Shown here in pieces: positions 1-6,879 of a stretch of DNA of 64,000 nt. This stretch comes from Riemerella anatipestifer_E (GTDB taxonomy: Bacteria > Bacteroidota > Bacteroidia > Flavobacteriales > Weeksellaceae), in the NCBI RefSeq assembly GCF_009932355.1, contig NZ_LEKU01000011.1:7689-71688 (forward strand). The letters run 5' to 3'. Below the pieces are notes generated by a model. The model was not told the origin of the DNA and ran no database searches. It saw only the letters and a program-made list of their open reading frames with translations. Each line of letters opens with the position of its first letter. Position 1 is the stretch's first letter. Made by a program: the position numbers and the translations under genes.

Positions 1-762
1 AGCCAATAGTTCTGCAATGGTGTTGCAACACTTTATACTCTCTAAAACTTGAGTTTCTGACAATCTATTAGTTGATAATGGTACTTTTTCTACTCCTTCA
101 TTACACCAATCTAATATCATTTTACCTGTTTCAGCAGATATTTTAAATTCTGGTTTATCCATAAATAAACCTGTTCTATCCTTACTTGATACCGCAAAAT
201 GTTTAATATCAATATCAAAAACTATGGTAAATTCATAATCTAAATCATTTCTTTGTACTGCTTTTAATCCTACTTTTTCAGGAATGAATTTTCCATCCTT
301 CTGGTTCAAAACATAATCCTGTTTAGTTCTCATGGTAGCAATTACATGAGCATTACATTGAAGTATTTTATCAATAAAAGCGTTTTGTCTTGGAGTAACT
401 TTTGCCCAATTTGTGAATGAATTTCCTGCTAAACTTGAATGGTAGTCCAACAGTTCTTCCCATGATTGAGAAATAGAATCTAAAATAATGACTTCCATCC
501 CTGCATTTTCACAGACTTCAATTGCCTTGATGTAATTTTCTGGTGTAAATGGTGGTGTTAATGAAAGTACATTGTAATTGCCAAGATTGGCGTATAAATC
601 TGCACTTCCATTTTCTGTGTCTATAATGGCAACTTTGGATAAATTACCATTGGTTAAACCTTTTGCAAGAAGTAAACTGCTATATGTTTTACCACTTCCT
701 GCACTTCCTTGAAGAGCCATTTTTATCTTGGCTTTTCTTCTTTCACTTTGTCTTAACTGCAT
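1..762 (-). CDS. AAA/RecA-like ATPase of a mobile element (Sak4-like), 3' end outside window
   Basis: The minus strand is open from an ATG at 762 to the left edge, giving 254 codons with no stop, so the C-terminus is missing. A Walker A motif GSAGSGKT lies at about residues 20-27. A following IIDTENGSADLYAN block and a Walker-B-like VIILDSIS about 60-70 residues later match the RecA-fold ATPases called Sak4, which phages and integrative elements use for single-strand annealing or recombination. It is the last visible gene of the element whose integrase is at 2328-3539. It is separated from the winged-helix gene by three terminator-like hairpins, so it may have its own promoter. P-loop ATPase is secure; the Sak4 role is inferred. 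Confidence 0.7.
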   Translation of the reverse strand, partial: MQLRQSERRKAKIKMALQGSAGSGKTYSSLLLAKGLTNGNLSKVAIIDTENGSADLYANLGNYNVLSLTPPFTPENYIKAIEVCENAGMEVIILDSISQSWEELLDYHSSLAGNSFTNWAKVTPRQNAFIDKILQCNAHVIATMRTKQDYVLNQKDGKFIPEKVGLKAVQRNDLDYEFTIVFDIDIKHFAVSSKDRTGLFMDKPEFKISAETGKMILDWCNEGVEKVPLSTNRLSETQVLESIKCCNTIAELLA

Positions 763-888
763 GTTGTTTGAAATTTAAAATTGTTAATATTTATAGGTAT
801 TGTTTAAGATTTAAAATGAATACCTTTTTGACTTGTTTTAGGTATAAATGATAATCTTCACCCATTATCCTGGTACTTTATAGATGTA

Positions 889-916
889 AAAAACCAATCT
901 CTTTTGAGATTGGTGG
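889..916 (-). terminator. Rho-independent terminator (minus strand)
   Basis: A perfect 8-bp stem (CCAATCTC / GAGATTGG, 894-901 with 906-913) has a 4-nt loop. Read on the minus strand it is followed by a run of six T. It lies between the two tandem copies of the 126-bp repeat and the ATPase gene. Confidence 0.7.
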
Positions 917-1038
917 AGTTAAATTTTGAAAACACAGACAATAATGTTTTCCATTAGAGAAATCCCGTCAATAATAAGATAATTCATTCACGGTTTTACT
1001 TAATATATAACATTGGCGGATTTCCATATAACAAAAAA

Positions 1039-1062
1039 CAGCCACCTTTTTTTGAGTGGCTG
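1039..1062 (-). terminator. Terminator hairpin in repeat copy 1
   Basis: The stem AGCCAC / GTGGCT (1040-1045 with 1056-1061), extended by one C-G pair, is followed on the minus strand by G then six T. It is the duplicate of the hairpin at 1165-1188. Confidence 0.65.
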
Positions 1063-1164
1063 ATAGGACTTTATTTCCATTAGAGAAATCCCGTCAATAA
1101 TAAGATAATTCATTCACGGTTTTACTTAATATATAACATTGGCGGATTTCCATATAACAAAAAA

Positions 1165-1188
1165 CAGCCACCCTTTTTTGAGTGGCTG
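1165..1188 (-). terminator. Terminator of the winged-helix gene, in repeat copy 2
   Basis: The stem AGCCAC (1166-1171) / GTGGCT (1182-1187) is followed on the minus strand by a T-rich run. It sits 9 bases past the stop codon of the 1197-2138 gene. Confidence 0.75.
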
Positions 1189-1196
1189 ATAGTACT

Positions 1197-2138
1197 TTAT
1201 CGAAGAATTTCTGATGTACCTCTGTATACTGGAGATAAATATTCTTTAAGGTTTTTCTCGACAATAAAGATGTCTTCTCTATCTTTAAAGAGTTTGGGTA
1301 TTAAATCAAAAATTATGTCTGAATTAAGGTCAAAATAAGTAATTTGTTGAGGTCTATTGGAGACAACACTACGTTTAATTTCAGTTGAAATTATTCCCAA
1401 TTCAACAAATCTGCTTATAATTCTAGAGGCTCTGTCTTTTTTAATGCCTGTCTCCTTATATATTACTTCCTTTGACCAATAAAAAGGTTTATAGCCAAAT
1501 TTTTTATATTTAATCAACAGTCCCTCAAAAAATACCCTTTCATCACAAGCAAGAAAATCACTATCATATTTTATAAAAGTAGTAAATCTTGTGCCAAATA
1601 TTGTGTCATAGTCAATTAAAGCAAATTCCATACTGCTATGCTTCTCAATAGCTTCAATATCAATAATAATTTTGGATTGTGGTGTAGGTAAGTTAGAAGG
1701 ATTTATAACTGAGAAGTTGTCTTTTCCACGAACTTCTATAAGAATGTATTTTTTAACATTCTCATTATCAAAATTTTCATCAAAAGACTTTTCAAAATCG
1801 TATAGACTTATTGATTGAGAATTTTCAGCATTATGGTCTTCAATTATATTAATGGGTTCTACAATTGGCAACTCACAATTGTCCTTCATTAATTTCTTAT
1901 CTTCCTCAATAATACCTTTCTTAATTAAATCTTCCTTTGTAGCAGCATTTTTAATAACTTCCTCATAATCTGGACTGTTTTTGGAAATTGAAATTTTTTC
2001 AAGTTCAAAATCTGCATCCCAAGAACTTTTTTTGATATAATACTCTTCTATTTCGTCTTCCTCATAGTTTCTGACATTTTGTGCTTCCTCTGCAAGTAGC
2101 CTATCATCTACTTCAAAAATGTTTTTTTTTGGTTTCAT
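1197..2138 (-). CDS. Winged-helix DNA-binding protein of the integrative element, function unknown
   Basis: This is a 313-residue protein. The N-terminal half is acidic and low in complexity. The C-terminal half, about residues 165-290, looks like a winged-helix domain: a helix pair around KEVIYKETGIKKDRASRI, then a recognition-helix-like RFVELGIIS and a wing with basic residues. This resembles replication-initiator or MarR-type folds in mobile elements, but I do not recognise a named family. It lies downstream of the integrase on the same strand, with its own good promoter at 2295-2325 and a palindrome at 2161-2178 in the leader. It could regulate excision or replication of the element. The DNA-binding call is moderate; the role is inferred. 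Confidence 0.55.
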   Translation of the reverse strand: MKPKKNIFEVDDRLLAEEAQNVRNYEEDEIEEYYIKKSSWDADFELEKISISKNSPDYEEVIKNAATKEDLIKKGIIEEDKKLMKDNCELPIVEPINIIEDHNAENSQSISLYDFEKSFDENFDNENVKKYILIEVRGKDNFSVINPSNLPTPQSKIIIDIEAIEKHSSMEFALIDYDTIFGTRFTTFIKYDSDFLACDERVFFEGLLIKYKKFGYKPFYWSKEVIYKETGIKKDRASRIISRFVELGIISTEIKRSVVSNRPQQITYFDLNSDIIFDLIPKLFKDREDIFIVEKNLKEYLSPVYRGTSEILR

Positions 2139-2160
2139 TTTAATAAAATTTTGAATTAAA

Positions 2161-2178
2161 TGAAAGTATATACTTTCA
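2161..2178. promoter_or_regulatory. 18-bp perfect palindrome, candidate operator
   Basis: TGAAAGTATATACTTTCA is a perfect 18-bp inverted repeat, 23-40 bases upstream of the start codon of the winged-helix gene and inside its predicted leader. A palindrome here suits autoregulation by the adjacent DNA-binding protein. That link is inferred from position only. Confidence 0.45.
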
Positions 2179-2294
2179 AAATGAACTAAAAAACTCGTTG
2201 ATTTTATAGAAAAATGTATAGAATGGAATCTATAAATAAAACTCTGAAAATATAGTTGCTTGAGGTGTTAGGGAATTCTTTAACTATATCCCTG

Positions 2295-2325
2295 CAAAGG
2301 TAAGCATTTTGAGAAAAACAGCCAA
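2295..2325 (-). promoter_or_regulatory. Bacteroidota-type promoter for the winged-helix gene
   Basis: On the minus strand TTG (2325-2323), 20 bases, then TACCTTTG (2302-2295) fit the TTG-N19..21-TAnnTTTG consensus exactly. Transcription from it would give a leader of about 150 nt before the ATG at 2138. The leader contains an inverted pair ATATAGTT/AACTATAT. Confidence 0.6.
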
Positions 2326-2327
2326 TG

Positions 2328-3539
2328 TTATTTTAATTTTTTTTGTAAAATTTGCATCTGCTCACTCACTTTTTTCTGTACTACTTTTGCATAATGCTCT
2401 TGTGTTACAGAAATTTTTGAGTGTCCCAATAATTCAGAGACAATTTCCATAGGAACATCATTATAGAGTAATACTGTTGTAGCAAAAGTTTTTCTTGCAA
2501 TATGATGGGTTAGGTTTTTATCAATGCCTACAATATCTGCAATTTCCTTTAGATAAGCATTAAATTTCTGGTTGCTTAATAATGGTAAAAGTTTATCATT
2601 TTTTACCTTACTCTGGTACTTTACAAGTATTTCGGAACTTTTAGGCAATAATGGAATAGATATTTGTTTCTGGGTCTTCTCCCTTATCATTTTTATCCAA
2701 TTATTACCATCAAACCCTTTAATGATATGCTTTTCTTCAAGATTAGCCATTTCATTATAGGCTAATCCTGTGTAACAGCAAAATACAAACATATCTGCTA
2801 CTTGTTGTAATCTCTCCGCTTTAAAATGATAGTTTTCAAGTTTACTTAATTCTTCAGTAGTAAGATAAACAATCTGTTTTTTGATATGCTTTACTTTATA
2901 ATCCATAAAAGGGTCTTTATCTAAAATACCTTGAGATATAGCTATTTTAATAATCTTCCTAAACCTTTGTATGGCTTTATTGGTAGTAGCAGGAGCAAGA
3001 TTTTTTTCAGTCTTTAGATAAAATTCATAATCCTGTACAAATTGTAAATCTAAGTTTTTAAAAGGATAATCATTCTTTTTGAATTGAAATTTGATAAATC
3101 CTTTCAATAGCTCAAAAGACTGCTTAAATTTCCATAAAGTACCAATAGAATATTCTTTACCTATTAGCTTTTCCATCTTGTCATTGTGTTCCTGAAATAA
3201 CTTTAAAATGGTTTTATCTTCCTTTATAGGTTCACCAATGTATTGCAGGTAAATATCTTCTACCTCAAAATCCTTTTCTTGAACTTGTAGAAATAAAAAA
3301 GCCTGATTAATTTTTTGTTTAATCAGGCTTAATTGGGTATTGACAAAAGTATTTTCTTCATTAGGAGGTTTGGTCTTCTGTTGCTTACTATCCCAATGCT
3401 TAGGATTAATAAATAATCCAGTTGAAAAAGGTTTTCTCTTGCCATAGTAAGTAATTCTGCAAATAATTGGAACTAATCCTTTTTTATTGATTCTGGTTGC
3501 AGAAATTAGGAACAATATTTTTAGAATATTTGTATTCAT
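2328..3539 (-). CDS. Tyrosine recombinase / integrase (Bacteroidota SAM-like type)
   Basis: A site-specific recombinase that would integrate and excise the element on the left of the window. The frame is open from 3602, but the family-like start is the ATG at 3539 (protein begins MNTNILKILF), giving 403 residues. It has an N-terminal arm-type DNA-binding region, a SAM-like core-binding domain (about residues 95-200) and a C-terminal catalytic domain. HIAR (HxxR), LLGHS and the nucleophile Tyr in EHYAKV, 20 residues from the end, are all visible. The first catalytic Arg is not: the motif reads TGLAYNEM, as in some Bacteroides integrases such as IntDOT. The tRNA at 3731-3804 lies just upstream, a classical att site. 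Confidence 0.88.
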   Translation of the reverse strand: MNTNILKILFLISATRINKKGLVPIICRITYYGKRKPFSTGLFINPKHWDSKQQKTKPPNEENTFVNTQLSLIKQKINQAFLFLQVQEKDFEVEDIYLQYIGEPIKEDKTILKLFQEHNDKMEKLIGKEYSIGTLWKFKQSFELLKGFIKFQFKKNDYPFKNLDLQFVQDYEFYLKTEKNLAPATTNKAIQRFRKIIKIAISQGILDKDPFMDYKVKHIKKQIVYLTTEELSKLENYHFKAERLQQVADMFVFCCYTGLAYNEMANLEEKHIIKGFDGNNWIKMIREKTQKQISIPLLPKSSEILVKYQSKVKNDKLLPLLSNQKFNAYLKEIADIVGIDKNLTHHIARKTFATTVLLYNDVPMEIVSELLGHSKISVTQEHYAKVVQKKVSEQMQILQKKLK

Positions 3540-3576
3540 AATTATTTGTAAATTATTAAGAATGTGTGATTTAATA

Positions 3577-3605
3577 TGCAACCCAATTTTGAAAAGTTGC
3601 AACCC
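3577..3605. repeat. Two direct repeats TGCAACCC, 21 bp apart
   Basis: TGCAACCC occurs at 3577-3584 and again at 3598-3605, a 21-bp period or two helical turns. It lies between the integrase start and the tRNA. This could be a regulator site or an integrase arm-type site. Only the repeats themselves are seen. Confidence 0.4.
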
Positions 3606-3692
3606 TAATTGTATGCCTTTTTAGACAAGGTTTGATAATAGAAGTAAGGTGAAAATATTAGAAGATAATATATAAAAGCTTGATTTTCAAAC

Positions 3693-3727
3693 ATGAAAAA
3701 AGCACCAACTAATTATTGGTGCTTTAT
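3693..3727 (-). terminator. Terminator downstream of the CAU tRNA
   Basis: A perfect 10-bp stem AAAGCACCAA (3699-3708) / TTGGTGCTTT (3716-3725) is followed on the minus strand by a T run. It begins a few bases past the tRNA 3' end. Confidence 0.8.
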
Positions 3728-3730
3728 GTG

Positions 3731-3804
3731 TGGTCCCACCTGGACTCGAACCAGGGACCACCTGATTATGAGTCAGGTGCTCTAACCAACTGAGCTATAG
3801 GACC
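3731..3804 (-). tRNA. tRNA with CAU anticodon (Met or lysidine-modified Ile2)
   Basis: The minus strand folds into a 74-nt cloverleaf: acceptor GGTCCTA / TGGGACC with discriminator A, D-arm AGCTCAGTTGGTTAGAGC, anticodon stem CCTGA/TCAGG with loop CTCATAA, and T-arm GGTTCGAGTCC. CCA is not encoded (next bases CAC). The CAU anticodon does not tell elongator Met from tRNA-Ile2, which TilS modifies. The integrase is adjacent and the mobile genes lie on the 3' side, so the 3' end of this tRNA is the likely att core. Confidence 0.93.
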
Positions 3805-4071
3805 TATAAAATTCAGTGGTTGAATTTTGTGTTTGCAAAAATACGCTTTTTTATTTAATCTCCAAATTTTTTATTACTTTATTTTAATGTGTTTTTACTA
3901 AAAATCTGTAGGTATACTAAGTAATAAATATATAATTATTTTATTATCAGTTTTTTATTTGATGTTTCGGCTAAAATAAAAATTATATATTAGATAATCG
4001 TTTTGTTATTGTAGGCTCATTTTGGCAATTTTCCGTATATTTAAAACAAATATGCTAACTTTGCACTAGTT

Positions 4072-4431
4072 ATGGAAAGTAATAGACAAAGAAAGATAGC
4101 TCAAATTATACAAGAAGATTTTTCTGAGCTTTTTAGAAAACAAGCAGCTGACAGTAAAGCACAATTTTTAATATCTGTTTCTGATGTAAAGGTAACAGCT
4201 GATTTAGGAATTGCTAAGATTTATCTAAGCATTTTTCCTCAGAATTATCGTGAAGCAATAATGAAAGAGATTGAAGCAAATAAATCTCAATATCGTCATT
4301 TTATAGGTAATAAAATGGCAAAGCAGGTTCGTGTAATTCCTCAGTTAAGCTTTTATTTAGACACTAGTTTAGACGAAGTAGAAAGAATAGAAAAAGAACT
4401 AAAAGGAGAAGGAGATAACCCTATACTCTAA
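4072..4431 (+). CDS. rbfA: Ribosome-binding factor A
   Basis: RbfA is a small KH-fold protein that binds the 30S subunit and helps mature the 5' end of 16S rRNA, also in the cold. The 119-residue product has the family's normal length. It has the typical start (RQRKIAQIIQEDFSELFR), the central VSDVKVTADLGIAKIYLS strand region and the C-terminal PQLSFYLDTSLDEVERIEKEL. A TAACTTTG -7 box at 4056-4063 is only 8 bases before the ATG, so the leader would be very short. The LolC/E-type permease follows after 11 bases, suggesting co-transcription. Confidence 0.93.
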   Translation: MESNRQRKIAQIIQEDFSELFRKQAADSKAQFLISVSDVKVTADLGIAKIYLSIFPQNYREAIMKEIEANKSQYRHFIGNKMAKQVRVIPQLSFYLDTSLDEVERIEKELKGEGDNPIL

Positions 4432-4442
4432 AAAGTAAAACA

Positions 4443-5645
4443 TTGAAAAACACTCCTTTTTATATAGCAAAGCGTTATTTGTTGGCAAAAAAAGGTAGCC
4501 AAGCAGTAAGTTTTATTACTGGTTTGGCAGCTATAGCTATGATGGTGGCGGTAGCAGCTATGTTTATTATTGTGTCTGTTTTTTCAGGTTTAGAAGAGCT
4601 CAATAAGGATTTAGTAGAAGATTTACACGCCGATTTAACCATTACTAGCACTCGTGGAAAGACTTTAGAGAATATAGATAAAATCACAGATGCATTAAAA
4701 CAGAACCAATCCATATTATTTTTTTCTAAAGTTATAGAAGAAAAGGTCTACCTAGACTACAATAATAATGGAGAAATAGCCTATATAAGAGGCGTAGATT
4801 CGGTTTATACTAAAGTTAACCCTATACAAAATAGTATTTTTTTCGGAAGTTATCTCTCTTTTGATTATACCAATGACATTATCATGGAGAATGGACTTAA
4901 CTCTAGGCTTTCTATTCCTGTAGGGTCTGATAGAGATTATGCACAGCTCTTTATGCCTAAACCAGGGAAAGGTATTATAAACAAAGAATCTGATATATTT
5001 AACAAAAAAGAAGTTTTTGTAACAGGTGTTTTTAATGGTAAAGACCAACTTAATAGTTATATTATAGCCCCTATAGAGCTGACTCAGGAACTTCTAAACT
5101 TGCCCAAAGGTACAGCTTATAGCATTGTGATTAAACTAAAAAATAGTGCTAACGCTAATGTTGTTAAAAAAGATTTAGAGGGTAAGCTTACACATGTTAA
5201 GATAAGCACCAAAGAGGAGGAAAATGCTGCTTTTTGGAAGATGATAAATACCGAAAAATTGATGATTTATCTCATTTTCGGGCTGGTAATTTTCATTACA
5301 ACATTCAATTTGGCTGGAGCAATTATTATTCTTCAGTTGGATAAAAAAGAGCAATCTAGAACTTTAGTTTCCTTGGGAATGACTAAGCAGGAACTTAGAA
5401 GAATTTACTTCTATACAGGAAGTCTTGTAGTTGTTTTTGGTGTTATTATGGGGCTTGTTATAGGAAGTTTAATTTGTTTATTTCAAATCCAAACGGGATT
5501 GTTTAAAGCAGGGGAATTATTACCCTTCCCTGTAAAAATAGAATTAAGAAACTATTTGATAGTTACGGGGACAGCCTTATTTTTTGGATTGATAATCTCT
5601 TTTATATTTTCAAAAATAAATAAGAGTTACTTAAATTTTAAGTAG
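4443..5645 (+). CDS. LolC/LolE-type lipoprotein-releasing permease (FtsX family)
   Basis: An inner-membrane permease of the Lol system, which extracts lipoproteins from the inner membrane for transport to the outer membrane. The protein has 400 residues, close to the family norm. It has one N-terminal membrane helix (about residues 20-50), a periplasmic MacB-like domain, and three C-terminal helices (about 270-298, 318-345, 362-392) that form the FtsX domain. The start appears to be TTG at 4443, giving MKNTPFYIAKRYL, a typical beginning; no nearby ATG fits. The cognate ATPase is probably the LolD-like protein at 31293-31958, encoded apart, as is common in Bacteroidota. Confidence 0.85.
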   Translation: MKNTPFYIAKRYLLAKKGSQAVSFITGLAAIAMMVAVAAMFIIVSVFSGLEELNKDLVEDLHADLTITSTRGKTLENIDKITDALKQNQSILFFSKVIEEKVYLDYNNNGEIAYIRGVDSVYTKVNPIQNSIFFGSYLSFDYTNDIIMENGLNSRLSIPVGSDRDYAQLFMPKPGKGIINKESDIFNKKEVFVTGVFNGKDQLNSYIIAPIELTQELLNLPKGTAYSIVIKLKNSANANVVKKDLEGKLTHVKISTKEEENAAFWKMINTEKLMIYLIFGLVIFITTFNLAGAIIILQLDKKEQSRTLVSLGMTKQELRRIYFYTGSLVVVFGVIMGLVIGSLICLFQIQTGLFKAGELLPFPVKIELRNYLIVTGTALFFGLIISFIFSKINKSYLNFK

Positions 5646-5656
5646 TTTATAATCAC

Positions 5657-5664
5657 TAAATTTG
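5657..5664 (+). promoter_or_regulatory. -7 promoter box for the nuclease gene
   Basis: TAAATTTG matches TAnnTTTG and ends 23 bases before the ATG at 5688. No clear TTG lies at the usual distance upstream. Confidence 0.4.
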
Positions 5665-5687
5665 TACAAAATTAAATTCAATAGGTT

Positions 5688-6737
5688 ATGAAAAATATTT
5701 ATTTAATAGTAGCTTTTCTGATAGGAGGATTCGGATTGGCTCAAATTCCAGCAGGTTATTATGACGGTACAGAAAGACTTTCGGGATACACTCTTAAAAG
5801 TAAGTTGAGTGAAATTATTACTAACGGTCATCAAGATAAGGGGTATTCTGGACTTTGGAGAGCTTACGCTACCACAGACAGAGATTTATATTACGAAAAC
5901 GACAATACAATTCTAGACATTTACTCCGAAAATCCTAAAGGAAAAGACTCTTACACATATAATTATGGAGTTAACCAATGCGGCAATTATTCTGGGGAAG
6001 GGAGTTGTTATAACAGAGAACATATTGTACCACAAAGTTTATTTTCTGATGCATTCCCGATGAAAAGTGATGCTAATTTTGTAGTCCCTACAGACGGTTA
6101 TGTTAATGGAAAAAGAGGGAATTATCCGTTTGGAGTTGTAGGTAATGTCAGTTGGACTTCTAAGAATGGTTCTAAACTTGGGACTAATAATACTATAGGC
6201 TATAGTGGGGTAGTTTTTGAACCGATAGATGAGTTTAAAGGCGATGTGGCAAGAATGATATTTTATTTTGTAACGAGATATGAAAAACAAGTCCCAACTT
6301 TCCAATCAGGTACAATGCTTAATGGGACAACCACACAAAGTTTAGAAGATTGGCAACTAGATATTTTACTCACTTGGCATAACCAAGACCCTGTGAGCCA
6401 AAGAGAAATAGATAGAAATAATGCAGTTTACAATCATCAAAGTAACAGAAATCCTTTCATAGACCACCCAGAATGGGTTAATCTAATTTGGAAGACAGAG
6501 CTTTCCACTCAAGAGGTATCTAGGGCTAAAGATTTAAAAATTTATCCAAATCCAGTTACTGGAGGTAAGTTGTATCTTTCTAACTGGAACGATTTTGATA
6601 AAATAGATATTTTCAGTATGGAAGGGAAGAAAGTGAAATCAGTTAAGCCTTCTAACGAAATAGATGTTTCAAACCTTTCCAGAGGAGTTTATTTATTAAA
6701 AGCAGACTCAAAGACTATAAAATTCATAATTAAGTAA
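5688..6737 (+). CDS. Secreted endonuclease I with type IX sorting domain
   Basis: An extracellular DNase of the endonuclease I family. An N-terminal signal peptide (about residues 1-18, ending GFGLAQ) is followed by the nuclease domain with the motif NREHIVPQS near residues 109-117, where the His is the expected catalytic residue. The C-terminal 70 residues form a T9SS type A sorting domain: KIYPNPVTGGKLYLSN near residue 285 and a final GVYLLKADSKTIKFIIK. The protein should leave the cell through the gliding/type IX machinery, one part of which (PorQ) is at 27578-28573. Likely roles are DNA scavenging or escape from DNA traps. The gene stands alone, with a terminator after it. Confidence 0.9.
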   Translation: MKNIYLIVAFLIGGFGLAQIPAGYYDGTERLSGYTLKSKLSEIITNGHQDKGYSGLWRAYATTDRDLYYENDNTILDIYSENPKGKDSYTYNYGVNQCGNYSGEGSCYNREHIVPQSLFSDAFPMKSDANFVVPTDGYVNGKRGNYPFGVVGNVSWTSKNGSKLGTNNTIGYSGVVFEPIDEFKGDVARMIFYFVTRYEKQVPTFQSGTMLNGTTTQSLEDWQLDILLTWHNQDPVSQREIDRNNAVYNHQSNRNPFIDHPEWVNLIWKTELSTQEVSRAKDLKIYPNPVTGGKLYLSNWNDFDKIDIFSMEGKKVKSVKPSNEIDVSNLSRGVYLLKADSKTIKFIIK

Positions 6738-6759
6738 TATATTTTTTTATAGCTAATCT

Positions 6760-6793
6760 AACCGCATAACCACAGTGTTGTGCGGTTTTTCTT
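6760..6793 (+). terminator. Terminator of the nuclease gene
   Basis: The stem AACCGCA (6760-6766) / TGCGGTT (6781-6787) is followed by a T-rich run, 22 bases past the stop codon. Confidence 0.8.
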
Positions 6794-6818
6794 TTTACTC
6801 ATATTATACAAAATCTAT

Positions 6819-6832
6819 GTAACTAAAGTTAC
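6819..6832. promoter_or_regulatory. 14-bp palindrome GTAACTAAAGTTAC, candidate operator of the RND operon
   Basis: GTAACT and AGTTAC are perfect inverted repeats around AA. The site lies where the -33 region should be, 22 bases before the -7 box at 6855. A bound repressor would therefore block the promoter. No TetR, HxlR or MarR gene lies beside the operon, so the regulator would act in trans. Confidence 0.45.
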
Positions 6833-6854
6833 GCACTAGACCAACTAATAAGGA

Positions 6855-6862
6855 TAGTTTTG
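6855..6862 (+). promoter_or_regulatory. -7 box of the RND efflux operon
   Basis: TAGTTTTG matches TAnnTTTG and lies 17 bases before the ATG at 6880. No TTG -33 element is seen; the palindrome takes its place. Confidence 0.5.
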
Positions 6863-6879
6863 TCCTAAAATAAAATAAT

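Larger units (their letters stand above)
949..1200. repeat. Tandem duplication of a 126-bp unit
   Basis: Bases 949-1074 and 1075-1200 are two adjacent copies of the same 126-bp unit, differing at only two positions by eye. The second copy overlaps the last codons of the winged-helix gene, which ends at 1197. Each copy carries one terminator-like hairpin and, on the minus strand, an identical 19-codon ORF starting ATGGAAATCC. No function is assigned to that ORF. The rest of the 763-1196 gap holds only the terminator at 889-916. Confidence 0.9.

Noticed and set aside
663..851. Plus-strand ORF of 62 codons
   Set aside because: It lies mostly antisense to the ATPase gene, whose Walker motifs show the minus strand is coding.
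949..1200. CRISPR-like repeats
   Set aside because: Only two 126-bp units in direct contact, with no spacers and no cas genes.
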